DNA from: Mycolicibacterium iranicum
Lineage (GTDB): Bacteria; Actinomycetota; Actinomycetes; Mycobacteriales; Mycobacteriaceae
DNA: 64,000 bases
NCBI RefSeq assembly: GCF_002101705.1
Contig: NZ_LQPC01000019.1
Coordinates: 62,001 to 126,000, forward strand
Direction: 5' to 3'
Both the position numbers and the translations under genes were made by a program. Numbering within the stretch: the first letter of the stretch is position 1; the number at the start of each line of letters is the position of its first letter. The notes under the pieces were generated by a model, which saw nothing but the letters and a program-made list of their open reading frames with translations, was not told where the DNA came from and searched no databases. Of this stretch, positions 9,147 through 17,500 are shown one piece after another.

Positions 9147-9806
9147 ATGGCACGTAAACGCCGAGGTTGGGGTGGTGATCCGCCCGAGACCGACGACGAG
9201 GCCGCTGCGCGCATCATCGCCGCTGCCGTCGACCTGATCGCCGAAACGGGTTCTGCCATCACGATCGCCGATGTCGCCGAATCGCTCGGGGTGATCAGGC
9301 AGACCGTGTATCGCTACTTCCCGACCGCTGACGATCTGATGCGCGCGGCCGCCATTGCGTCGGTCGACGGGTTTCTCGACCGGCTCGCCGCGCACGTCCG
9401 TGGAATCAACGACCCCGCGGACGCCATGACCGAGGGCGTCCTGTTCACGCTCGACGCCGTGGCGACGACACCGCATCTGGGAATCGTGCTGTCCGCTCCG
9501 AGCGCGGCCGCCGGGCCCAGCGAGGTGGCCTCGGCGCTGGCTCAGGACTTCGGCATGCGGATGATCACGCGCTTCGACGTGGACTGGACGCGGTACGGGT
9601 ACGACGACGCGGCGCTGCGGGATCTCGTCGAATTCACCCTTCGCACCATGCTGTCCTTCTTCGTGGCCCCCAACGACCCGGCACGCTCACACGACGAACT
9701 CCGTAGGTTCCTGAGGCGTTGGCTCGGCAGCGCGATCCTGGCTCAAGAGGCGGCTTCGGCACTGAAGCGTCAGCGCAATCCATCTCGGCGGGATTCGCCC
9801 CGCTGA
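9147..9806 (+). CDS. TetR family transcriptional regulator
   Basis: The 219-residue protein has an N-terminal helix-turn-helix at about 22-67, seen in ITIADVAESLGVIRQTVYRYFPTADDLM, followed by a variable ligand-binding half. The basic leader MARKRRGW is common in mycobacterial members. It is divergent from the PF10118/membrane gene pair with a perfect palindrome in between, so autoregulation and repression of that pair are likely. Its tail converges on nirD. Inducer unknown. Confidence 0.9.
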   Translation: MARKRRGWGGDPPETDDEAAARIIAAAVDLIAETGSAITIADVAESLGVIRQTVYRYFPTADDLMRAAAIASVDGFLDRLAAHVRGINDPADAMTEGVLFTLDAVATTPHLGIVLSAPSAAAGPSEVASALAQDFGMRMITRFDVDWTRYGYDDAALRDLVEFTLRTMLSFFVAPNDPARSHDELRRFLRRWLGSAILAQEAASALKRQRNPSRRDSPR

Positions 9807-9827
9807 TCGCCTGGGCCTCGAACTTGT

Positions 9828-9872
9828 GTAACGCCAGAGCGAAATCCGCCCGATTCTGCGCCACTGCGTTAC
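9828..9872. repeat. Inverted repeat between convergent tetR and nirD
   Basis: GTAACGC (9828-9834) and GCGTTAC (9866-9872) are perfect 7-base arms separated by 31 bases, in the 84-base gap between two convergent stops. It may act as a two-way transcription end or a protein site, although no T-run follows. The minus strand here also carries an open frame that starts with GTG overlapping the nirD stop by 4 bases and runs 86 codons to 9634. That frame lies mostly antisense to tetR and I do not annotate it as a gene. Confidence 0.35.
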
Positions 9873-9890
9873 CCAAACGGATCTCCACGC

Positions 9891-10181
9891 TCACGACAAC
9901 GTCAGTCGGATCGTGCCGTCGACGGCTTCGACCGGATAGCTCCGTACCGACAGGGGCGCGCCGGAAACCTCTGTGCCCGAGCTCAAGTCGAACGCATGGC
10001 CGTGCAGCGGGCAGACCACCACGCAATTGTCGGCCAGCCCGTCGGCCAGCGGCCCGCCCCTGTGCGGACATACCGCATCGATTGCCCGCAACGACCCGTC
10101 CCGCAAGCGGAACACCGCGACCTGCACGCCGTCGACCACCACGGTGCGGCCCTCGCCGACCGGAATCTCCTCGACCCTCAC
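9891..10181 (-). CDS. nirD: Nitrite reductase small subunit, Rieske type
   Basis: The GTG at 10181 overlaps the nirB stop (GTGA), giving 96 residues; a further upstream ATG would overlap nirB by 88 bases. The sequence is a Rieske domain with both ligand pairs intact: C38-P-H40 and C57-P-L-H60, expected to hold a [2Fe-2S] cluster. NirD helps NirB reduce nitrite to ammonium with NAD(P)H. Some NirD proteins, including as I recall that of M. tuberculosis, have lost the cluster ligands, so this copy is the iron-sulfur form. It is the last gene of the minus-strand nitrite operon. Confidence 0.88.
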   Translation of the reverse strand: MRVEEIPVGEGRTVVVDGVQVAVFRLRDGSLRAIDAVCPHRGGPLADGLADNCVVVCPLHGHAFDLSSGTEVSGAPLSVRSYPVEAVDGTIRLTLS

Positions 10182-12646
10182 CGCACGGGTACCTGGGGGA
10201 GTGGCAACAGCGGCAACGACGACCGGAACTGTCCGACCGAGGCGGGTTCGCGGCCGTCCTGCCACGGGTCGCGGTAGGCGTCCACCGACTTCTGCATCCG
10301 GGCATCAAGCCCGTCGGCGAGCCCCTCGGCGTCGTCGACGACCACTGACCGGATGTGTTCGATACCCAGCCGAGGCACCCACTTATAGGTGCGCTCAAGC
10401 CAATTCGCGCTTTCCCGGTAATACTGCAGGAACCGACCCGTCAACGTGATCACGGTCTGCGGATCGTCGACGGTGGCGAGCAGATCGCCCTTGCGGATGT
10501 GGGCGCCCGCCGCGCCGCCGACATAGATCTCCCAGCGACCACCGTCGACCGCAACGACACCGAGGTCCTTGCACAGCGCCTCCGCGCAGTTGCGTGGACA
10601 CCCGGTGACGGCGAGCTTCATCTTCGCCGGGCTCGCCAGACCCTGATAGCGCTCCTCGATCGCGATGCCCAGCGCCGTTGAATCGCCGACGCCGTAGCGG
10701 CAGAAATCGCTGCCCACACAGGTTTTCACGGTCCGGAAACTCTTGCCGTATGCATACCCCGACGGCATGTCCAGGTCCGCCCACACCGAGGGCAGGTCCT
10801 CCTTGCGCACACCCAGCAGGTCGATGCGCTGCCCCCCGGTCAGTTTGATCATCGGGATCTCGTACTTCTCGGCGACGTCGGCGATTCTGCGGAGCTGCCC
10901 GACGTTCGTCACGCCACCCTTCATCTGCGGCACCACCGAGAACGTGCCGTCGCGCTGAATGTTCGCGTGCACGCGGTCGTTGATGAACCGCGCGTCGCGC
11001 TCGTCGACGAACTCGTCGGCCCACATCATCTCCAGCAGCGAGGCCAACGCCATCTTCGATCCGGCGTCCTCCGTGCCGTCCGGCGCGAGCGCGGCGAACA
11101 CCGAAGACACTGACGTCAAGCGCAATTCCCGAATGTGGTGCATCAGCGTGGCCTTGTCGTACGGCACCCCGGGCACGTACCACGACGCCGACGGATCCTC
11201 GGTGACGGCGCCGCCGGCCGCCCACTCGACCACCTGGCACACCAGCTCCTTGCACGAGCCGCAACCCTTGCCCGCCTTGGTCTTGGCCATCACGCCGGCC
11301 ACCGACGTCTCGCCGTCGCGCACGCACGACACCAACGCACCTTTGGAGACACCGTTGCAGTTGCACACCTGGGCATCGTCGGCGAGCTCGGCCACCCCGA
11401 CACCCACGTCGGGTGTGCCGATGTCGAACATCAGCGCCACCCGCTCGTCGGGCAGCGGCAGCCCGTTGTCGAAGGCCTGGGTCAGAAACGACACCTTCGA
11501 CACGTCGCCGACGAGCGTTGCGCCGACCAGCTTCCCGTCACGGATGACCACTGTCTTGTAGACGCCGTGCTTGGGTTCGGAGTACTGCACGAACTCGTCG
11601 TCGGGATGCTCGGGCGCCTTCACGCCCATCGACGCGACGTCGACGCCGGCGACCTTGAGTTTCGTCGCCACCCGGGATCCGCGATAGGCCGACGTCAGGT
11701 CGGCTCCGGTCAGATGATCGGCCAGCACCTTGGCCTGCTCCCACAGTGGCGCCACCAATCCGTAGACCTGGCCGCGGTGCTGGGCGCATTCACCGACGAC
11801 GTAGACATCGTCGTCGTCGACCGAACGCATGTGATCATCGGTGACGATCGCGCGTTCGACGGTCAAGCCGGCGCGTTGTGCCAGCCCGACGTTGGGCCGG
11901 ATACCTGCGGCGATCACCAGCATGTCGCAGTCGATCCGGGTGCCGTCGGAGAACAGGATTCCCGCCAGCCGGCCGTCGTCGCCGACGACCACCTCGGTGG
12001 TGCGCTTCTCGGTGTGCACGCCGATCCCGAGGGACTCCACGGACTTTCGCAGAATCGCCCCGGCCGGATCGTCGAGCTGGGCATTCATCAGAGTGGGACC
12101 CGCATGAACGACGTCGACCGCCATCCCGCGGTTCTGCAGGCCGCGCGCGGCCTCCAGGCCGAGCAGTCCGCCGCCGATGACGACCGCCTTGGTGCGGTTG
12201 GCCGCCTCGGCGATCATGGCCGCCGTGTCGTCGAGCGTGCGGAACCCGAACACACCGTCGGCCAACGTCTTGTCGTCCGACCACAATCCGGCCATCGGTG
12301 GGAAGAACGAGCGGCTGCCCGTGGCCAGGATCAGCTTGTCGTAGTGCAGCGTGGTTCCGTCGTCGGCATGCACCAGGTGGGCGAACGTGTCCAGCCGGAC
12401 AACCCGAACCCCGGCCCGCAGGTCGATTCCGTTGTCGGTGTACCAGTCCAGCGCATTGAGATAGATCTCGGTCGGATCATCCACGCCGGCAAGTACATTC
12501 GACAACAGTATTCGGTTGTAGTTGCCGTAGGGTTCGTCGCCGAACACGGTGATCTGAAAATGGTCTCCGCCGCCGCGGGCAAGCACTTCCTCCAGGGCGC
12601 GGATGCCCGCCATGCCGTTGCCCACAACCACCAGACGCTGGGCCAT
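10178..12646 (-). CDS. nirB: NAD(P)H-dependent nitrite reductase large subunit
   Basis: This full-length NirB of 822 residues reduces nitrite to ammonium in the cytosol. Domains in order: a FAD/NAD module starting VVVGNGMAGIRALEE with a second dinucleotide loop VVIGGGLLGLEAARGL; a BFD-like [2Fe-2S] module with CNCNGV and KGCGSC (about 415-465); and the sirohaem half-domains with the [4Fe-4S]/sirohaem cysteines in TCVGSDFC and TGCPRNC (about 645-690). It follows a small unknown gene by 2 bases and overlaps nirD, forming one transcript. The GlnR-type box ahead of the operon suggests nitrogen control. Confidence 0.95.
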   Translation of the reverse strand: MAQRLVVVGNGMAGIRALEEVLARGGGDHFQITVFGDEPYGNYNRILLSNVLAGVDDPTEIYLNALDWYTDNGIDLRAGVRVVRLDTFAHLVHADDGTTLHYDKLILATGSRSFFPPMAGLWSDDKTLADGVFGFRTLDDTAAMIAEAANRTKAVVIGGGLLGLEAARGLQNRGMAVDVVHAGPTLMNAQLDDPAGAILRKSVESLGIGVHTEKRTTEVVVGDDGRLAGILFSDGTRIDCDMLVIAAGIRPNVGLAQRAGLTVERAIVTDDHMRSVDDDDVYVVGECAQHRGQVYGLVAPLWEQAKVLADHLTGADLTSAYRGSRVATKLKVAGVDVASMGVKAPEHPDDEFVQYSEPKHGVYKTVVIRDGKLVGATLVGDVSKVSFLTQAFDNGLPLPDERVALMFDIGTPDVGVGVAELADDAQVCNCNGVSKGALVSCVRDGETSVAGVMAKTKAGKGCGSCKELVCQVVEWAAGGAVTEDPSASWYVPGVPYDKATLMHHIRELRLTSVSSVFAALAPDGTEDAGSKMALASLLEMMWADEFVDERDARFINDRVHANIQRDGTFSVVPQMKGGVTNVGQLRRIADVAEKYEIPMIKLTGGQRIDLLGVRKEDLPSVWADLDMPSGYAYGKSFRTVKTCVGSDFCRYGVGDSTALGIAIEERYQGLASPAKMKLAVTGCPRNCAEALCKDLGVVAVDGGRWEIYVGGAAGAHIRKGDLLATVDDPQTVITLTGRFLQYYRESANWLERTYKWVPRLGIEHIRSVVVDDAEGLADGLDARMQKSVDAYRDPWQDGREPASVGQFRSSLPLLPLPQVPVR

Positions 12647-12648
12647 CG

Positions 12649-13002
12649 CTACACCTCCACCAGGCCCAGGTCGACGATCACCGTCCCCTTCACCCCGTCC
12701 GGCGCCGCGACGTAGAGCTCCAGCACAGTGTCACCCAGGAGGTCCTCCACCACGCGCAGCGCGACGTGGGTGGCGCCCTTTGCGGCAATCGGGAAGTACC
12801 GCATCGGCGTGCCGTCGCGGAACAACACCACCGTGATCATCTGTTTCGTGGAATTGCCGCCGCGAAAGTACACGGGCTGGGTGGTGGCACCGGCTGGGAC
12901 GACATAGCGCAAAGACTCGTCCAGCGGCACCGGTTTGTCGTAGCCCGCGCCGTCGAACTCGAACGCGCCCTGCAGGAAACGAGGACTGCTTCCGTCTGAC
13001 AT
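12649..13002 (-). CDS. Small conserved protein leading the nirBD operon, function unknown
   Basis: This 117-residue soluble protein is first in the nitrite reductase operon, ending 2 bases before the nirB ATG. It reads as alternating strands (YVVPAGATTQPVYFRGGN, MITVVLFRDGTPMRYFPI, TVLELYVAAPDGVKGTVIVDLGLVEV), suggesting a small beta-sandwich. It has no signal peptide, no cysteines and no cofactor motif. Position argues for a role in nitrite or nitrate assimilation, for example stability or assembly of NirBD. I do not recognise a characterised family, so no function is claimed. Confidence 0.75.
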   Translation of the reverse strand: MSDGSSPRFLQGAFEFDGAGYDKPVPLDESLRYVVPAGATTQPVYFRGGNSTKQMITVVLFRDGTPMRYFPIAAKGATHVALRVVEDLLGDTVLELYVAAPDGVKGTVIVDLGLVEV

Positions 13003-13024
13003 TCCTCGACGCTAGGAGCAGCGT

Positions 13025-13040
13025 GTTTCCGGTTGGTTTC
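13025..13040 (-). promoter_or_regulatory. GlnR-type box between nirBD and narK-nasN operons
   Basis: Read on the minus strand the site is GAAAC-CAACCG-GAAAC, two perfect copies of the GNAAC half-site with the 6-base spacer typical of actinobacterial GlnR boxes. It lies 23 bases from the first gene of the nitrite operon. A weaker match, GCAAC-ggacag-GGAAT, lies at 13141-13156, 22 bases before narK. Together they suggest that the nitrogen regulator GlnR controls both directions. Confidence 0.65.
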
Positions 13041-13178
13041 GGGTGCGAGTCGCGCGTGGATCCCGGCCATCACAGTTCTGGCGCCTCACCGTGAGCGCAG
13101 CTGCGGTGTGAGGGCGAGTTTTCACAAGGGTCATCGACGTGCAACGGACAGGGAATGACCTGGTCTTTCACTTGAGCC

Positions 13179-14588
13179 ATGGCGAAACGCGACATCGAAC
13201 ACTGGGACCCCGAGGACGTCGAGGCCTGGGAATCAGGTGGCAAGGCGGTAGCAAAACGCAACCTGATCTGGTCCATCGTGGCCGAGCACGTCGGGTTCTC
13301 CGTGTGGTCGATCTGGTCGGTGATGGTGTTGTTCATGCCGCAGAACGTCTACGGCATCGACGCCGCGGGCAAGTTCTACCTGGTCGCCGTCCCCACCCTG
13401 GTCGGCGCATTCATGCGAATTCCGTACACGATTGCCCCTGCCAAGTTCGGCGGCCGCAACTGGACGATCGTCAGCGCGCTGCTGCTGCTCATCCCGACCG
13501 TGCTGACGCTCTACTACATGAAGAACCCCGCGTCCTACACCACCTACCTGGTCATCGCGGCGTTCGCGGGCCTCGGCGGCGGCAACTTCGCCTCGTCGAT
13601 GACCAACATCAACGCGTTCTACCCGCAGCGGCTCAAAGGCTGGGCGCTCGGTCTCAACGCCGGCGGCGGCAACATCGGCGTGCCGGTCATCCAGCTCATC
13701 GGGCTGCTGGTCATCGCGACACTCGGCAATGCCCGGCCCGAAATCGTCTGCGCCATATACCTTGTCGCGATCAGTGTGGCCGCCGTCGGCGCCGCACTGT
13801 TCATGGACAACCTGCGCAACCAGAAGTCGAACCTCGGCGCACTCGTGGAAGCGATGCGGTTCAAACACTCCTGGGTCATGAGCTTCCTCTACATCGGCAC
13901 CTTCGGCTCGTTCATCGGATTCTCCTTCGCATTCGGCCAGGTGCTGCAGATCAACTACCTTGCAAGTGGAGAGACCGCCGCGCAAGCATCACTGCACGCC
14001 GCCCAGATCGCCTTTCTGGGACCGCTTCTCGGATCGATCTCGCGCCCGTTCGGCGGAAAGCTCGCCGACCGCATCGGCGGGGGCAGAATCACCCTCTACG
14101 TGTTCGTCGCGATGATGTTCGCCGCGGGCATCCTGGTGACCACGGGAGTCCTGGATGACGGAGCGGCGGGGGCTCCCACGGGCGGCCAGATGATCGGCTA
14201 CGTGGCCGGATTCATCCTGCTGTTCATTTTGTCCGGCCTGGGCAACGGCTCCACCTACAAGATGATCCCGTCGATCTTCGAGGCCAAGGCGCAAGGTCTC
14301 GACGACCTGAGCCGCGACGAGAAGGCTGCGTGGTCGCGGGCCATGTCCGGCGCTCTGATCGGATTCGCCGGCGCGGTCGGTGCTCTGGGCGGGGTGTTCA
14401 TCAACATCGTGCTGCGAGCGTCCTACGTCAGCGACGCCAAGTCGGCCACCATGGCGTTCTGGGTGTTCCTCGGTTTCTACGTCGTGTGCGCCTTCGTCAC
14501 CTGGTTTGTGTTCCTACGGCTGCAGGAACACCGCGCCCACAGTGGTGAGCACATCGGCCGCGCTTCCGACCCGGTACCTGTCGGGTAG
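13179..14588 (+). CDS. narK: Nitrate/nitrite transporter of the MFS NNP family
   Basis: The 469-residue protein has about 12 membrane helices. The nitrate signature is clear in FAGLGGGNFASSM followed by GWALGLNAGGGNIGVPVIQLIGL, and the second signature in ILSGLGNGSTYKMIP. Basic residues inside the first half (RIPYTIAPAKFGGRN) fit anion transport. It ends 3 bases before the nitrate reductase start, so uptake and reduction are co-expressed. With no respiratory nitrate reductase genes nearby, an assimilatory role is most likely. Direction of nitrate and nitrite movement is not readable from sequence. Confidence 0.93.
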   Translation: MAKRDIEHWDPEDVEAWESGGKAVAKRNLIWSIVAEHVGFSVWSIWSVMVLFMPQNVYGIDAAGKFYLVAVPTLVGAFMRIPYTIAPAKFGGRNWTIVSALLLLIPTVLTLYYMKNPASYTTYLVIAAFAGLGGGNFASSMTNINAFYPQRLKGWALGLNAGGGNIGVPVIQLIGLLVIATLGNARPEIVCAIYLVAISVAAVGAALFMDNLRNQKSNLGALVEAMRFKHSWVMSFLYIGTFGSFIGFSFAFGQVLQINYLASGETAAQASLHAAQIAFLGPLLGSISRPFGGKLADRIGGGRITLYVFVAMMFAAGILVTTGVLDDGAAGAPTGGQMIGYVAGFILLFILSGLGNGSTYKMIPSIFEAKAQGLDDLSRDEKAAWSRAMSGALIGFAGAVGALGGVFINIVLRASYVSDAKSATMAFWVFLGFYVVCAFVTWFVFLRLQEHRAHSGEHIGRASDPVPVG

Positions 14589-14591
14589 CCG

Positions 14592-17500
14592 GTGACACGA
14601 ACCGCCTGCTCCTACTGCGGGGTCGGGTGCGGAATCTCGGTGGAGACCCGCACCGACCCCGCTTCGGGTGTCCCTGTCATCGCCAGGGTCTCCGGAGACA
14701 AGCTGCACCCCACCAACTCCGGGCGCCTGTGCACCAAGGGTGCGACCCATGCCGAGATGATGGCCGCCACCGACGGCAGGCTCACCACGGCGCTGCTGCG
14801 GCCCTCCCGCGACGCGGATCCGATGGCGGTCGACGTCGACGACGCACTCGCCGAGGCGGGAGCGCGACTGCGTGCGATCCGCGACGAGCACGGCCCCGAC
14901 GCGGTGGCGCTGTACGTCTCGGGACAGATGTCGATCGAGGCGCAATATCTGGCGACCAAGCTGGCCAAGGGGTTCCTGCGCACCGTTCACATCGAGTCGA
15001 ACTCGCGGCTGTGCATGGCCAGCGCGGGCACCGGCTTCAAGCAGTCGCTGGGATCCGACGGCCCACCGGGGTCCTACGCCGACTTCGATTGCACCGACCT
15101 GTTTTTCGTCATCGGCTCGAACATGGCCGATTGCCACCCGATCCTGTACCTGCGGATGGCCGACCGGCTCAAGGCGGGCGCGAAGCTGATCGTCGTGGAC
15201 CCGCGCAGAACCGCCACCGCCGACAAGGCCGATCTCTATCTGCCGATCCGGCCGGGCACCGATCTCGCGCTGCTCAACGGCATCCTGCATCTGTTGGTGG
15301 AAAAGGACGCGCTCGACGACGCGTTCATCGCCGAGCACACCCAGGGCTGGGAGGCGATGCCGGAATTCCTCGCCGACTACCCACCCCACCGTGTCGCCGC
15401 CGTCACCGGACTTCTTGAGGCCGATATCCGCACCGCCGCCGACATGATCGCCGAGGCGGGGAACTGGATGTCGTGCTGGACGATGGGCCTCAACCAGAGC
15501 ACCCACGGCACGTGGAACACCAATGCGATCTGCAACCTGCACCTTGCCACCGGCGCGATCTGCCGGCCGGGCAGCGGCCCGATGTCCCTGACGGGCCAAC
15601 CCAACGCCATGGGCGGGCGCGAGATGGGCTACATGGGGCCGGGTCTGCCCGGCCAGCGTGTGGTGCTCTCGGCCGATGACCGCGCGTTCGTGGAAACCCA
15701 GTGGAATCTCGAACCCGGCACCATCCGCGCCGACGTCGGCCCGGGAACCATCGAGATGTTCCGCCGGATGGCTGACGGCGACATCAAGGCCGCCTGGATC
15801 ATCTGCACCAATCCTGTTGCCAGCGTGGCCAACAGGGCTGCAGTGATCGCCGGCCTTGAGGCCGCCGAGCTGGTCATCACGCAGGACACCTACGCCGATA
15901 CGGCCACCAACAGGTACGCCGACATCATGCTGCCTGCCACGCTGTGGGCGGAAACCGATGCCGTGATGGTCAACTCCGACCGCACCCTCACCCTGTTGCA
16001 GCAATCTGTCCCGCCCGCCGGTGACGCCCGGCCGGATTGGGAGCTGATCTGCGGGGTGGCCCGTCACCTCGGATTCGGCGACGACTTCGACTACAAGTCG
16101 AGCGAGCAGATCTTCGACGAGATCCGCCGGTTCCACAATCCCACGACCGGGTACGACCTGCGCGGTGTCACCTATGAGCGGCTGCGTGAGACGCCGGTGC
16201 AGTGGCCGTGCGCCTCGGCCGAACAGCCCGACCGCAACCCGATCCGCTACCTCAACGACGGTGTCTCGCAGGACCTCTTCACCGATGCCGCCGGACGCAC
16301 ACCCCGGTTGAGGTTCGCGACGCCGTCGCGGCGCGCGGTGTTCCATGCCCGCCCGCACATGGACGCCGCCGAACTGCCCGACGAGGACTACCCGATTATC
16401 CTCAACACCGGCCGCCTCCAGCACCAGTGGCACACCATGACCAAGACCGGCAAGGTCGCCAAGCTGAACAAGCTCAACCCGGGTCCGTTCGTCGAAGTTC
16501 ACCCTGACGACGCTGCAGCACTGAAGATTTCGGAAGGGGTGGAGGTCGAGCTGGTCACCCGGCGCGGCCGTGCCGTACTGCCTGCCGTCGTCACCGACCG
16601 GGTACGTCCCGGCAACACCTGGGTGCCGTTCCACTGGAACGACGAGCACGGAGAGAACCTCACGATCAACGCGCTCACCAACGACGCTGTCGACCCAGAT
16701 TCGCTGCAGCCGGAGTTCAAGGTGTGCGCGGTACGGATGACCCCGGTTCCGGTGACGTCGAGCGAACCGGAGCTGACCGAGGACGAAAGGCTCTATCTGG
16801 CCGGATTTCTGGCCGGAATCGACGAGGGACGTCCCGGCGTGCCCGTCCTCCCTGCGAGCGCTCCCGTCGGCGCCCGGGCCCGGCTGTGGATCGACGGCCT
16901 GCTCGCCGGGCGGTATTCCAGGCTCGACGACCCCGTGCCTGCACCGGAGACCGGGCCGTTGGTGCTGTGGGCCTCGCAGACGGGCAATGCCGAGGAGTTC
17001 GCGGGCAGGCTGGGAGAACGTATCTCCGGGGCCCGCCTGCGGGCGATGGACGACGTAGACCTCGCCGATCTCACCGACGCCGGCGAAATCGTCATCATCA
17101 CAAGTACATTCGGCGACGGCGGGCCGCCGGACAACGGCGCGGCTTTCTGGGAACGCCTCGAATCGCCGGAGGCGCCGTCACTTGACGGGGTGCGGTACTC
17201 GGTGCTCGGCATCGGCGACCGGTCCTACGACAACTTCTGCGGCCACGCGAAATCGCTGGATGCCCGGCTCGCCGACCTCGGAGCGACCCGAATGCTTGAC
17301 CGGGCGGACTGCGAGGCCTACGACGACGAACCGATGACCCGGTGGGCCGAATCCGTCGCCGATCTGGTTGCCGCGCCGTCGCTTGCATCCGTGCGCGAAC
17401 CGGCGACACCGGTCGAGCCCGCACGGTTCACCCGCGCCAAGCCCATCGACGCTCCGCTGTGCCGCAACATCCGCCTCACCCCGCAGGACGCCGCCAAAGA

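Noticed and set aside
14514..16649. 711-codon open frame antisense to the nitrate reductase
   Set aside because: It is antisense to the conserved molybdoenzyme domain; long shadow frames are common in GC-rich DNA and the peptide is rich in R, G and H without family features.
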